From: Aliiruegeria lutimaris
GTDB lineage: Bacteria; Pseudomonadota; Alphaproteobacteria; Rhodobacterales; Rhodobacteraceae
Direction of reading: 5' to 3'
Length of the DNA stretch: 64,000 bases
Assembly (NCBI RefSeq): GCF_900099935.1
Contig: NZ_FNEK01000011.1
Location: 1-64,000 of the forward strand
The position numbers and the translations under genes were made by a program. Positions 7,952-18,197 of the stretch are shown here, in pieces. The notes under the pieces are model-generated. The model saw only the letters and a list, made by a program, of their open reading frames with translations, had not been told where the DNA came from and searched no databases. Every line of letters begins with the position of its first letter. Positions within the stretch are counted from its first letter, which is position 1.

Positions 7952-10164
7952 CGGCGGTCTCCCGAGGCCAGATGCGCCAGGACCTGTTCACGCGGCCCGT
8001 CCACGGCGAGGCGACCGGCCTGCAGGATCAGCGTGCGGTCGGTCAGTGCGAGGATCGGCGTGCGGTGGGTGGCGATCAGCGCCGTGCGCCCGTCGAGCCA
8101 CTTGCCCAGCCGGCTGACCAGCGTGCGTTCCAGCGTCTGGTCGAGCGCAGCGGTCGGCTCGTCCAGCAACGCGATCTGCGGATTCTGCAGCCAGAGCCGC
8201 GCCCAGCCGATGGATTGGCGCTGCCCGACGGAGAGCCCCTCCCCGCCGTCGCGGATCTGCAGGTCCAGCCCTTGCGGGTGGCTGCGCAGGAAGGCGCCGA
8301 GCCCGGCGAAATCCAGCGCCTTCATCAGCCGGTCATCGTTGCGTTCGAGCTGGGTGAGGTTGTCCCGAAGACTGCCGGCAAACAGGCGCACATCCTGCCC
8401 GAGATAGCCGATGCCGCGGCGCAGGTCGCGCGGGTCGATCTGGGACATTTCGGTGCCGTCGAGCAGGATCCGCCCGCGGCTCGGCCCATAAAGCCCGGCC
8501 AGCAGCTTCAGAAGCGTGGATTTTCCCGAGCCATTGGCGCCGAGAATGGTGACATGCTGGCCCGGCTTGATGACCACGCCGGAGATATCCAGCGTTGGCG
8601 CGGCATCTTCGTCGTAATGGAAGGTCAGGTCGCTCAACTCGAATTGTCCACGCAGCGACTCCCGGCGCAGATAGCTCCGTTCGCTATCCTTTTCCTGCTC
8701 GGCCAGCGCGATCTGTTCGAGATTTTCCAGCGCGCCGCGCACATTGCTCCAACGCGCCAGAACACCCGCGAACTGTGTCAGAGGCGCCAGCGTGCGGCTG
8801 GTCAGGATGCCGGTGGCGATGATCGTGCCGACCGTGAACTGCCCGGCAAAGACGAGATAGGTGCCGATCACGACGGTTGAGATATAGGTGCATTGCTGCA
8901 CGCCCTGCGACCAGAAGGTCAGCGTGCTCGACAGGCGGCGTTGCTCGGCGGAGCTGTAGGAGGAAGCCTCGTTCAGCTCGTTCCACAGCCGCAGTACACG
9001 TTCCTCGCCGCGCTGCGTCTTGACCGTGTCGGCCTCGGTGATCACTTCCTGCAGCAGTCGGCCGAGCTTGGCCGAGGTGCCCTGGTTTTCGCGCGAGAGC
9101 GCCACCATCCTGCGCTGCAGGAAATAGGCTGGCAGAACCATCAAAATCCCGCCCAGCATCAGCACCCAGACGACATTGCCCGCTATCGAGGCGACGAGCG
9201 CAAGGAAGAGGACAATGAAGGGGACATCGGCCAGCACGGAGATGGTGGAGGAGGTAAAGAAATCCCGCACCATACAGAAATCGCGCATCGCGGCGAACAG
9301 GCCCGACGGGGGCAGGGGGCGCTTGTCCGAGCGCATGCCCAGCAGGCGGCGCATCAGTTTTTCCTGGATGGACAACTCCATCCGCTGCCCTGTCGCGTCG
9401 CTCATCCGGGCGCGGGCGATCTTGAGCATGCCCTCAAGCGTGATCGCCGCGAGCGCGCCAATGGCCAGCACCCAGAGGGTCGATTGGGACTGATGCGGAA
9501 TGACCCGGTCATAGACCTGCAGCGAGAACAGCGCCACGGCCACGGCCAGCATGTTGGCCACCAGCGAGCCCAGCATGATCTCGGCCACGTGGCGGCGGTA
9601 ATGCTGGAACTCGCCCCAGAACCAATGCCCGCGCGTCGCCTGCCCGACATGGCGATCCGCCAGTTGCCGCAGAGTGACCCGCGCCTTCAGCACCGTTCCA
9701 GAGAAGAAGGGCGCGAACTCTGCGACGGGGACCTCGGTGCGGTTGTCGGGGCAAGTCTCGTCGAAGATCGTGAGGCTGTGCTCCCGCTGCTCCAGAACCA
9801 GCACCGATTGCCCGTTCGCCATGAAGGCGATGGCGGGCCAGCAAGCGGGCGCGACTTTCTGGTTGCGCACCACGCGGGCATCAAGGCCTGTCGAGGCCAG
9901 CGCCAGCGCCAGCGCCTGCGCCTCAACGGAGACCTTGCCCGGTGCGTGTTTCCACATGAATTCCGATAGGTCGCGCGCCGGGGTTTCAACCCCGTGCAGG
10001 CCGGCCATCGTCGAGAGGAGCTTGGCGCGATGCTCGACCCTCGCGGCCAGCGCACTGGTGTCTGCCTTTCTGGGCGGCGCTCCCGCCGGTTCGGCGGAAT
10101 TGGCCGCGTCGGCCGGCTGGACGGTCTCGATGGAGACGATGACCGGGGTGTGCACCTTGTTCAA
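7948..10164 (-). CDS. type I secretion ABC transporter, LapB-like permease/ATPase
   Basis: A 738-residue fused exporter. Residues about 35-170 resemble the C39-like domain of RTX exporters but lack an obvious catalytic Cys-His pair, as in LapB/HlyB types that do not cleave their substrate. Six membrane helices follow (about 190-470). The nucleotide-binding domain has Walker A GANGSGKST near 542, signature LSVGQRQS near 644 and Walker B IALLDEP near 665. Energises export of the large adhesin encoded upstream. Overlaps the TolC-like gene by 4 bases and the HlyD gene by 4 bases. Confidence 0.94.
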   Translation of the reverse strand: MNKVHTPVIVSIETVQPADAANSAEPAGAPPRKADTSALAARVEHRAKLLSTMAGLHGVETPARDLSEFMWKHAPGKVSVEAQALALALASTGLDARVVRNQKVAPACWPAIAFMANGQSVLVLEQREHSLTIFDETCPDNRTEVPVAEFAPFFSGTVLKARVTLRQLADRHVGQATRGHWFWGEFQHYRRHVAEIMLGSLVANMLAVAVALFSLQVYDRVIPHQSQSTLWVLAIGALAAITLEGMLKIARARMSDATGQRMELSIQEKLMRRLLGMRSDKRPLPPSGLFAAMRDFCMVRDFFTSSTISVLADVPFIVLFLALVASIAGNVVWVLMLGGILMVLPAYFLQRRMVALSRENQGTSAKLGRLLQEVITEADTVKTQRGEERVLRLWNELNEASSYSSAEQRRLSSTLTFWSQGVQQCTYISTVVIGTYLVFAGQFTVGTIIATGILTSRTLAPLTQFAGVLARWSNVRGALENLEQIALAEQEKDSERSYLRRESLRGQFELSDLTFHYDEDAAPTLDISGVVIKPGQHVTILGANGSGKSTLLKLLAGLYGPSRGRILLDGTEMSQIDPRDLRRGIGYLGQDVRLFAGSLRDNLTQLERNDDRLMKALDFAGLGAFLRSHPQGLDLQIRDGGEGLSVGQRQSIGWARLWLQNPQIALLDEPTAALDQTLERTLVSRLGKWLDGRTALIATHRTPILALTDRTLILQAGRLAVDGPREQVLAHLASGDRR

Positions 10165-11465
10165 ATCGCCTCTCCATTGGCTAGAAGGCCAAGATCCCGG
10201 GCAAGCTGCAGCTCGGCCAGCAGCGTATCGTATTTCGCGTTCAGCCCTTCCATCTCGCGCTGGATGGACTGTTCGTAGATATCGACCACTTCGAGGACTG
10301 AGCGCTGCCCGGCCCGGAACTGAGCCTCGAACAGGCGGTAAGTTTCCTGGCCTTCGCGGGCCAGCCCCTCGGCCTCGGCCTGTTGGCGCTTCAGGCTCTC
10401 GATGCGGTTCTGCAACCGGCTGCGGGCGCGGGCGGAATCCTCGCGCGCCTCGTCGACCTGCAAGAGCGCGGTCTCCTTGGTGGATTCGATCGCCTTGATC
10501 CGGGCGGCGGTGCCAAAGCCGAGGCCGGTTTCGCTCACCAGTTGCAGCGCGGCCGAGCCGCTGCTTGCAACAGCGCCGATCCCCGGAAGCTGGCCGGCGC
10601 GTTCCACCTTGGCGCGGGCGATGTTGCGCCCGGCCTCGGCCTTTGCCTTGACGACGGCGAGCGCCTCGACCTCGGGCAGGGCGGAAATGCCAAGCTTGCC
10701 GACATCTGCGATCTGGAAGCTCGTTCCCGTCATCGCGGTCAGCTCGGAAAGCGCGGTCTGTGCCGCCTCGCGGGCGGTATCGCGCTGCGTGCGCAGCGAA
10801 CTGGACCGGGTGTCGACCATCCGCAGGTCTCCCTTGTCGGATACTCCGCCTTCGACACGGCCGTAGACGATCTTGCGGAACCGGTTCATCTGCGCGAGCG
10901 CCCGGTCTGCCAGCGCGGCGCGGTGCTGGTTCTTGACCGCTTCCACGAAGAGAGATTGCGCGGTGTAGACGCGGTCGTTCATGTCCTGCGAGAGAGTGAC
11001 GGCGGCCACCTCCACGTCGGCGGCGGCATATTCGCGCTCGGCTTTCTTGCGACCGTGATCATAGAGCACCTGCTCGACGATGAGCCCGGTCACCACGTCG
11101 CCCAGGCTGGTCAGCGAGACGGTGGGTTCCAGCGTCGGCAGCCAGTTCTTGTCTTCCGCCTCGGCACGCAGTTTGGCGGTGCGCAGTTCGGCCTCGGAGG
11201 CGCGTGCCCCGGAGGCCAGCGCGATATCGGCGACTTGCGAAAGCGTGCTGTCCTCGGGAATGACCGAGCGGCGGGCCAGAAGCGTGTCGAAGATCTCCGA
11301 CCCGTCGGAGCGGTCCTCCTGCACGAAGTTGCCCGCGCCCTGGCTCACCTGTTCCTGCTCCTGCCCGAAGGGCAGCTTGAGCCGGGATTGGATCGCTTCG
11401 CTGTCCATCTCCATGCAACCGCCCAGCACGACGAGCGCGGCGGCCGGAAGCAGTCTGCAAAACAC
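10161..11465 (-). CDS. TolC-family outer membrane lipoprotein of type I secretion
   Basis: A TolC-like outer membrane channel. The open frame extends upstream to an ATG at 11573 (470 residues), but that would put 53 residues before a clear lipobox (VVLGGC). I prefer the GTG at 11465, giving a 17-residue lipoprotein signal and a 434-residue protein. The helical repeats (SEAELRTAKLRAEAEDKNWLP; ARAKVERAGQLPGIGA) match the outer membrane efflux family. It exports the adhesin together with the ABC and HlyD partners downstream. The start choice is inference; the ribosome site is weak for either. Confidence 0.88.
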   Translation of the reverse strand: MFCRLLPAAALVVLGGCMEMDSEAIQSRLKLPFGQEQEQVSQGAGNFVQEDRSDGSEIFDTLLARRSVIPEDSTLSQVADIALASGARASEAELRTAKLRAEAEDKNWLPTLEPTVSLTSLGDVVTGLIVEQVLYDHGRKKAEREYAAADVEVAAVTLSQDMNDRVYTAQSLFVEAVKNQHRAALADRALAQMNRFRKIVYGRVEGGVSDKGDLRMVDTRSSSLRTQRDTAREAAQTALSELTAMTGTSFQIADVGKLGISALPEVEALAVVKAKAEAGRNIARAKVERAGQLPGIGAVASSGSAALQLVSETGLGFGTAARIKAIESTKETALLQVDEAREDSARARSRLQNRIESLKRQQAEAEGLAREGQETYRLFEAQFRAGQRSVLEVVDIYEQSIQREMEGLNAKYDTLLAELQLARDLGLLANGEAI

Positions 11466-11538
11466 GGCAGTCCCGGCGACGCGTCCGCGTTCCCCGGGGA
11501 GTGTCGGGGCGGACGAGCCGCCCCGCTGCCTGTCACCT

Positions 11539-14534
11539 TTAGATGACAACGTTGATGTCTTGATCGATGACAACCGTCACTCCATCATCGCCAACCGTGT
11601 AGATATCGTAGGTTTCGCCTTCGATATCGACGGTTTGCGTTGTCTTGGCTGCATTCTCGATCGTGACGGTATCGTCCGAACCGCCGTGGACCGTGACCGT
11701 ATCGGAGGTGCTCGACAGATCCCGGATCATGTCTTCCGTGAGGGTCAGATTGGCGTCCGATGCATAGTCCAGCTCGATACCTTCAATATTGAAGCCGTCG
11801 ATCTGATTGTGCTCCAGCGTGCCGGTATTGGTCACGTTGTCATCCAGAACGAGCAGCGTATCGGAGGTATTCCCGGCATCGTCCGTCGCGGCGATGACAA
11901 GATGCGTTCCGTCTGAGGCGCTCGGGTTGAGAACGACCAGCGACTCCTCGGGACTCAGCGCGAATTCGGTCGTGCTCAACTCGGTGGCGGTCCCATCCGG
12001 GTTGAGCGCGTAGAAGTCGAACGCCTGGTCATCGGTCGAGATCGAGAGCGACGTGACGTCGTCATCGGCAAAGGTCACCGACTTGATCAACGGGTTGGTC
12101 ACTTCCGTGTCCACCAGGAAGGTGGCACTGGTCGTGGCGGTGTTGCCGGCAATGTCGGTCACTTCCACGTTGGCCGAGGCGTTATACGTCCCTTCCGGCA
12201 GGCTGCCATCCTCGTAGGTCACCATCCAGTGGCCGTTCTCGTCGGCGACCGTCTCGCGCACGACCCCGTCCACCGTGACCAGCACCACTGCGCCGGCCTC
12301 GGCCGTTCCGTCCAGTTCGACACCGTTCTGAAGCTGCTCGGCATTGACGGGCGTCACGAACATGCCCGTATCCATCGACACATTCGTGCTGGTGTCGATG
12401 CGCAGGATCGCGGAGGAACTGGCCGCGTTGCCGGCGTCATCGGTCGCGATCACCGTGACGGTGGCATCGTATTCCCCCTGCGCGATCTGCGAGGAGGCGA
12501 AGGTGCTGCTCCAGTTGCCGTCGGCATCGGCAGTCACATAGTCGGTGGCGCCTGCCAGCGACACCTGAACCTGCGATCCGGCCTCTGCCGTCCCGGTCAG
12601 GGTGACGCCGTTGGTGACTTCCTCGGCATTGGCGATGTCGTCGCCCCCAGCCTGGCCGCTGTCGATGCCCACGTTGATCTCGGTGTCGACATGCACCGTG
12701 CCCGTCGTGGTGCTGGAGTTGCCCGCCGCGTCGGTCGCGGTGACGGTCACGGTCGCATCGTAGGTTCCTTGCGGGATCTCGTTCGAAGCGAAGCTGGCGG
12801 ATCAGTTTCCATCCGCATCCGCAACCACGCTGTGCGAGGTGCCCGCAAGTTCGACGAGCACCGTTGCCCCGGCTTCGGCGGTGCCGGTCAGGCCCACCCC
12901 GGAGGCGACCTCCGCCGCGTTCGCCGTGTCGTCGCGCCGGCCTGACCGGCATCGTAGGTAACGAAGGTTTCGGTATCCACGCCAATGACATGGTTGGCCG
13001 TCGCGCTGTTGCCCGCGGCGTCGGTCGCGACCACCGAGACGGTCGTCTCGTAGGTGCCTTGCGGGATCTCCGAGGAGGTGTAGGAGGCCGACCACGTGCC
13101 GTCCTGGCCTGCTGTGACTGTCTTGGTGACCCCGACAAGGGTCACTTCCACCGTCGCGCCGGCCTCGGCGGTTCCTGTCAGCGTGATGCCGGCGGATTGC
13201 TCGGCCGCGTTGGCAACGTCATCGCCGCCCAACTGGCCGGAATCGATCCCGGCGCCGGTCTCGGTATCCACCTGAAGGGAGAATGTCTCGGTCGAGGAAT
13301 TGCCCGCGCCATCGGTCGCGGTGATCGTCACCTCGGACTCGTAGGTGCCCGGGGTGATCTCGGAGGCCGCGTAGTCGATGGACCACGCGCCGTCCTCGCC
13401 GATCGTGGTCGTCCGGGTCTGGCCCTGGAACTCCACGGAAAGCGTGCTGCCCGCCTCGCCGCTGCCGCTGAGCGTGACGCCGTCGGAGGCTTCCGCGGCA
13501 TTGATCACGTCGTCGCCCTCGACCGTGCCGAGGTCGACCTCGGGCGGGATCGTGTCGACGTCGAGCACCTCGTTAATGACGGTCGTATTGCCGCGCGCAT
13601 CGCTCGATGTGATCGTCACGGCCGTTTCATATTCGCCGGTCGCGATCTGGTCGGACTCGAAGGTCACGCTCCAGGAGCCATCCTCGCCCACGGTCGTGCT
13701 CTGCGTGTTGCCGTCGATCTCGACCGTTAGAGACGCGCCGGGCTCGCCCGTGCCGGTGATCGTGACGCTGCCGTCGCCATTGCCGCCGACGTCGTATTCG
13801 CCATCGGGATTGTCAACGGTCGGAATGATGGGCGTGCTGCCGGACCCGTTGCCGTCGCCTCCGGAGCCGCCGCCGTCGCCCGTGCCATCGCCTCCATCAC
13901 CGGAGCCGCCATCGCTGGCGGTCCCTCCGCCAGTGCCACCCGGGGTGCCGCTGCCTCCAGTGTCTTCGGGCGCTGCTTCGCCGTCACCGGTCTTGGCGGG
14001 ATCTTCTCCATCCGAACCGCCATCGCCATCGCCATCTTTGCCGTCATCGCCGCCAGAAGTAGCGAATGCCGCCGCTGCGCCGCCGGCGCCGAGAACGCCA
14101 AGGCCGCCCATTCCCAGGGCTGGCGCGACAAGCGGCGCGATGACCGGCTCGACATCGTCGAGATCGAGGAAGGTCATCTGGTCATACGAGCTCCATTTTC
14201 CCGTGATATCGACCGCCGTGTATTGTGCAAAATACTCGTCGCCGACATTGTCGGTGAAGGCCACCAGGTGCAGCTCTCCGTCCCGGCTGAGCAGCAGCTC
14301 CCGGTCCTCGGCCTGCGTTCCGGCAAAATACCCCTGAAGGGTAATGGTCTCTCCATTCGACAGGTGCAGGACCAGATCGGACCCCTGCCGTGTGTATGAA
14401 GAGACGTTTCCGGGAGAAATATTGAGAGAAACTTCGGAGGCCTCGCCGACCGCAATTGTCGCGTTTGCAGCGTCCGATGTTTCGCCACGAAAAACCCCTC
14501 CGGAATCCCGGACGGCATACTTGTAAACATTCAT
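11539..14534 (-). pseudogene. BapA-like Ig-repeat adhesin, broken by frameshift and stop
   Basis: Reading leftward from the ATG at 14534, residues 1-75 resemble the BapA prefix-like domain (LVLHLSNGETITLQGYF). A Gly/Ala hydrophobic stretch and a Gly/Ser/Asp linker follow, then six Ig-like repeats of about 95 residues (GTAEAGA...GTWS...IPQGTYETTVSV.ATDAAGNS). The C-terminus ends in VTVVIDQDINVVI, like type I secretion signals. The frame breaks near 12932-12940, where a GGCGGC that encodes Gly-Gly in sister repeats has lost one base. After restoring frame, codon 12804-12802 is TGA where other repeats have TGG (DADGNW). The remainder (12801-11539) is open. It is either a decayed gene, a switchable state or a sequencing error. 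Confidence 0.85.
12280..13830 (-). repeat. tandem Ig-like domain repeats, about 290 bp period
   Basis: Six successive copies encode the same core: (G)DD.ANAAE...G(V/I)TLTGTAEAGA, a conserved GSW/GTW/GNW turn, then a strand ending ATDAAGNS. Starts of neighbouring copies are about 290 bases apart (for example near 13210, 12920, 12625 and 12330). Repeats 3-5 are most alike. Such tandem copies can recombine or be mis-assembled. Both reading-frame lesions of the adhesin fall in repeat 4. Edges are approximate. Confidence 0.8.
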
Positions 14535-14908
14535 TTGAACCCACCGCTCGATGAATTTTGGGGCTTTTGCCCTTGCTTGATTGCGGGAAACTATACGCGA
14601 ATATCGGTGTCAATCCAGAAGTATTAACCCCTGTGGAAGAATTGTGGCAATGGTGCAAAAAATGTGGAAAAAGTTAACGAATCATTGAGATTAGCGGGTG
14701 ACGCAAACGTAGCTTTGGCCTCCGCTAGTCCCGGGGGAAAGCTGATTTGAGCGGGCAAACCCATGCGCCGATGCAGTGCCCGCAGAGGAAAATCGAGTTT
14801 GGGCATGGACATTTGCAAGCTGAAACCCGCAAAGGTGAGAGATCGGATTTTCGGTGCCCGCCGCCCTGACCGGGCCGGGTTCCGGTTGGTCCAGTTGGGA
14901 GGCCTAGG
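14535..14908. other. AT-richer divergent spacer between adhesin and MoeB-like gene
   Basis: 374 bases separating two divergent genes. The half next to the adhesin (14540-14700) is clearly lower in G+C than the flanking genes and should hold the adhesin operon promoter. No well-spaced sigma-70 pair, hairpin or small gene could be established. Confidence 0.5.
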
Positions 14909-15946
14909 ATGATACTGGTTCTGGCGCTGGCCGCTGTGCTTTGGGGTGTCGGTCACGCAATGGGTGCATCCGGCAGGGTGCGCTGGACGATGATCGCATT
15001 TCTGTACGCGGTCGTCGTCCTTGAGCAGCTTGTCCTGCCCGATGGGCATCCTCTGCGGGAGGCAACCGGGGAGTCGCCGGCCTTCTGGCTGCTGCTGGGG
15101 GGCTTTGGCGTGCTTGTGGCGCTCTATTTCAAGGGGGTCAACTGGCTCAAGGCGCGGGCGCAACCGGTCGAGGCGGTGCCCGTCGCGAAACCGGGCAGCT
15201 TTGCCGAGGGAGAGCTGGAGCGATACGCGCGCCATATCGTGCTGCGGGAGTTGGGCGGTCCGGGGCAGAAAAAGCTGAAACAGTCCCGTGTTTTGGTGGT
15301 CGGGGCCGGTGGGCTCGGCTCGCCCGCGCTGTTTTACCTCGCAACGTCGGGCGTGGGGACGATCGGCGTGATCGACGGCGACACGGTCGACGGCAGCAAC
15401 CTGCAACGCCAGATCCTGCACCGCGAGGAAGATATCGGGACGCCCAAGGTGTTTTCGGCGATGCGGGCCATGAAAGCGCGCAATCCGTTTGTCGAGGTGA
15501 AACCCTATCACCGCGAACTGACCGAGGAGATCGCGCGGGACCTGATTGCCGAATATGACCTCGTGCTGGATGGAACCGACAATTTCGACACGCGCTATCT
15601 CGTGAACCGCGCCGCGGTGGCCTGCGGCGTGCCGTTGGTCTCTGGCGCGCTCAGTCAGTGGGAGGGGCAGATCTCGGTCTTCGACCCCGCCAATGGCGCG
15701 CCCTGTTACCAATGCGTCTTCCCGCAGGCACCCGCGCCGGAACTGGCGCCGTCCTGCGCGGCGGCGGGTGTACTCGGGCCCCTGCCGGGGGTCGTGGGGA
15801 CGATGATGGCTGTCGAAGCGGTGAAGGTCCTCTCTGGCGCGGGCGAGCCCTTGCGCGGACGGATGCTCATCTATGACGCGCTCTATGCCGAAACCCGGCA
15901 ATTCATGCTTTCGCAGCGTCCCGATTGCCCGATCTGCACGGGCTGA
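14909..15946 (+). CDS. moeB: membrane-anchored MoeB/ThiF-family adenylyltransferase
   Basis: A 345-residue E1-like enzyme that adenylates the C-terminus of a small sulfur-carrier protein (MoaD/ThiS type). Residues 1-80 carry two to three hydrophobic helices, an N-terminal extension that ordinary MoeB (about 250 residues) lacks. The ThiF core follows: [16 protein letters not shown], nucleotide loop [10 protein letters not shown] near 133, [13 protein letters not shown], and zinc cysteines in CYQC and CPIC. No rhodanese domain or sulfur-carrier gene is adjacent. Exact pathway (molybdopterin, thiamin or another) is not resolved; the symbol is by family. Confidence 0.85.
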   Translation: MILVLALAAVLWGVGHAMGASGRVRWTMIAFLYAVVVLEQLVLPDGHPLREATGESPAFWLLLGGFGVLVALYFKGVNWLKARAQPVEAVPVAKPGSFAEGELERYARHIVLRELGGPGQKKLKQSRVLVVGAGGLGSPALFYLATSGVGTIGVIDGDTVDGSNLQRQILHREEDIGTPKVFSAMRAMKARNPFVEVKPYHRELTEEIARDLIAEYDLVLDGTDNFDTRYLVNRAAVACGVPLVSGALSQWEGQISVFDPANGAPCYQCVFPQAPAPELAPSCAAAGVLGPLPGVVGTMMAVEAVKVLSGAGEPLRGRMLIYDALYAETRQFMLSQRPDCPICTG

Positions 15947-16002
15947 CTGGACAGTGCGCCCGCGCCGGCCATACTGCGCACGGACCCAAAGGAGACACTC
16001 TC

Positions 16003-16794
16003 ATGAAGTTGATTCATACCATCGCCGCGGCTGCATTCGTCGGTCTGGCCGCCGGCCCGATCCAGGCCGAAACGCCCGATCTCGGCGGCAAGGAAGTCAC
16101 GGTTGTCACCGAGAACGCCTATCCGCCGCTGCAATTCGTCGATCCCGCCTCCGGTGAGGCCGTCGGCTGGGAATATGACGCGATGGAAGAGATCGCCAAA
16201 CGGCTCAACATTACCGTGGTCTACGAGAACATCTCCTGGGATGCGATGATCCCGGCCGTGTCCGAAGGCCAGTACGATCTTGGCATGACCGGCATCACCA
16301 TCCGCGAAGACCGTATGGAGAAGGTCGATTTCTCGGATGCCTATATGCGTTCCGAGATGCGGATGATCGTGGCCGGCGATGAGGACCGCTTCACCAACCA
16401 CACCGAGTTCGCCGCCAATGACGATTTGCTGATCGGTGCGCAGCCAGGCACGACGCCTTTCTATGTCGGCATCTATGATATTCTCGACGGCAACGAGCAG
16501 AACCCGCGCATGAAGCTCTTCGAGACCTTCGGCGCCGCCATCCAGGCGCTGCGCACCGGCGATGTGGACCTCGCGCTTTCCGACGGTACTGCTGCAAATG
16601 GCTATGTCGCGGCCTCCGAGGGCACGCTGAAGATCATCGGCGAGCCGCTCGGAACCGAGGATTTTGGCTTCATCTTTCCCAAGGGATCCGATCTCGTGGC
16701 GCCGTTCAACGCCGCCATCGCCGAGATGAAGGAAGACGGCACCATGGAGGCGCTGAACAAGAAATGGTTCCTCGATTTCAAGATGGGCGGCTGA
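16003..16794 (+). CDS. polar amino acid ABC transporter substrate-binding protein
   Basis: A 263-residue family-3 periplasmic binding protein. A signal peptide (residues 1-22, ending IQA) precedes two Rossmann-like lobes. Typical motifs are [51 protein letters not shown] and the C-terminal MEALNKKWF. Start is the ATG at 16003 with AAGGAGA upstream. A permease gene of matching type begins 137 bases downstream. Ligand is not deducible. No ATP-binding subunit is encoded nearby, so the system must share one from elsewhere. Confidence 0.92.
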   Translation: MKLIHTIAAAAFVGLAAGPIQAETPDLGGKEVTVVTENAYPPLQFVDPASGEAVGWEYDAMEEIAKRLNITVVYENISWDAMIPAVSEGQYDLGMTGITIREDRMEKVDFSDAYMRSEMRMIVAGDEDRFTNHTEFAANDDLLIGAQPGTTPFYVGIYDILDGNEQNPRMKLFETFGAAIQALRTGDVDLALSDGTAANGYVAASEGTLKIIGEPLGTEDFGFIFPKGSDLVAPFNAAIAEMKEDGTMEALNKKWFLDFKMGG

Positions 16795-16931
16795 GCGCCA
16801 TTTGAAACAGCCCCCCGCGCTGCCCGCGCGGCGTGGGGCGCCAGCCTTGGGCCGAGTGCTACCGGAGCCGACGTTGCGGCCTGCCGCGAATTGCTGCTAA
16901 AGGGGCATGAACGCCGTCCCGAAAGGCCTTC

Positions 16932-17729
16932 ATGACACCGCAAAACGACGAATACGCCGGAGAATTCCCCTGGTGGCTGTTGGCCGCTTGCGGGCTGGGT
17001 GGGTTTTTCCTCTACCGGATTATCTCGGACGATCTCTACACGCAGGTTCTGGGCACGCTCAGCCGGGGCGTGGGCATCACGCTCTTCGTCACGGCGATCG
17101 GTTTTTCCACGGCCTGCCTGATCGGACTCTTGTTGGCCGTTGCGGGGCTTTCACGCTACCGCGTCCTGCGGCAAGTCGCGCGTTTTTATATCGAGATCGT
17201 GCGCGGCCTGCCGATCCTCGTTCTGCTGCTCTACGTCGCCTTCGTCATCGCGCCGGCGCTGGTGGCCGCGATCAACTGGTTGCTGGAGGGTATGGGGCGG
17301 GAGACAATACGAACCCGCGAATTTCCCCTGCTCTGGCGGGCCATCCTGGCGCTGACCATCGGCTATTCCGCCTTCATCGCCGAGGTGTTTCGCGCCGGCC
17401 TGCTCTCGGTGGACGAGGGGCAGGTGGAGGCCGCCAAGGCGCTCGGGCTGAATGGCTGGCAGCGCTTCCGCTTCATCGTCTTTCCACAGGCGATCCGGAC
17501 CATCCTGCCGCCGCTTGGCAATGATTTCATCGCGATGATCAAGGATTCCTCGCTCGTCTCGGTGCTTGGCGTGCTCGACATCACCCAGTTGGGCAAGGTC
17601 ACGGCCGCCGGAAACTTCCACTATTTCGAGACCTATAACGTGGTGGCCTTCCTCTACCTGACGATGACGGTGACGCTCTCGCTCCTGCTGCGGCGGCTCG
17701 AAAGGCACATGCGCCAGAAACCGGGCTGA
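16932..17729 (+). CDS. amino acid ABC transporter permease (HisM/GlnP type)
   Basis: A 265-residue inner-membrane permease. The first 45 residues contain one helix. The rest is the BPD transmembrane fold with the family signature EAAKALGLNGWQRFRFIVFP followed by QAIRTILPPLGNDFIAMIKDSSL, which contacts the ATPase. RGLPILVLL is the other conserved motif. Usually two permeases or a homodimer act with an ATPase of the GlnQ type. Here only one permease and one binding protein are present, and the next gene is a monooxygenase-like protein. Confidence 0.92.
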   Translation: MTPQNDEYAGEFPWWLLAACGLGGFFLYRIISDDLYTQVLGTLSRGVGITLFVTAIGFSTACLIGLLLAVAGLSRYRVLRQVARFYIEIVRGLPILVLLLYVAFVIAPALVAAINWLLEGMGRETIRTREFPLLWRAILALTIGYSAFIAEVFRAGLLSVDEGQVEAAKALGLNGWQRFRFIVFPQAIRTILPPLGNDFIAMIKDSSLVSVLGVLDITQLGKVTAAGNFHYFETYNVVAFLYLTMTVTLSLLLRRLERHMRQKPG

Positions 17730-17824
17730 GCCCGCGCCGGAAAGAGTGCCCCGAAACGTTGGTGGGAATTGAAAGGCGCAAGTCGCACGCCTACGTGACC
17801 CATCTGACAAACAAGGAGAGCAGT

Positions 17825-18127
17825 GTGAAACCGCCCGTCTATTCGCTCGTCGATTTCAAGGTTCGCACCGAGAAGCTGGGCTATGCCCGCAGGCGCATGC
17901 GCAAGGCCGAGCAGTTCGCGCGCTCCAAGCCCGGCGTGCTGCAATTCCACTTCCTGCAGGATCACGCGGACCCAACGGTTTTCACCGGCTACGGGATCTT
18001 CGCGTCCAACGACGATCTCGACAGCTATCGCAGCTCGATGCAGGAAATGTCCGAGAACGATTCCGAATTCAACGACATGCTCGATCCGAAGCTACCGATG
18101 TCGGTGCGCGTGCTGGACCGGATCTGA
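17825..18127 (+). CDS. ABM-like (antibiotic biosynthesis monooxygenase fold) protein
   Basis: A 100-residue protein whose hydrophobic pattern fits the dimeric alpha/beta-barrel ABM fold (VDFKVRTEKLG..., PGVLQFHFLQDHADPTVFTGYGIFASNDDLDSY). I take the GTG at 17825 as start because AAGGAG lies 8 bases upstream; the ATG at 17759 gives a 22-residue extension without family character. Members include quinol monooxygenases and heme-degrading enzymes, but many are uncharacterised. No substrate can be named. Confidence 0.7.
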   Translation: MKPPVYSLVDFKVRTEKLGYARRRMRKAEQFARSKPGVLQFHFLQDHADPTVFTGYGIFASNDDLDSYRSSMQEMSENDSEFNDMLDPKLPMSVRVLDRI

Positions 18128-18197
18128 CGTAACGTCATTGATAGGTTGGGAATGCTCCCTATGCTCGTGAATGCGTGAACAGAGGAGTCATTGCATC

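Noticed and set aside
13780-14060. Possible CRISPR- or minisatellite-like array
   Set aside because: The repetition is the Gly/Ser/Asp-coding linker of the adhesin, without uniform repeats and spacers.
14588-14617. TTGACA and TATAGT on the minus strand before the adhesin
   Set aside because: The two hexamers are only 12 bases apart, too close for a sigma-70 promoter.
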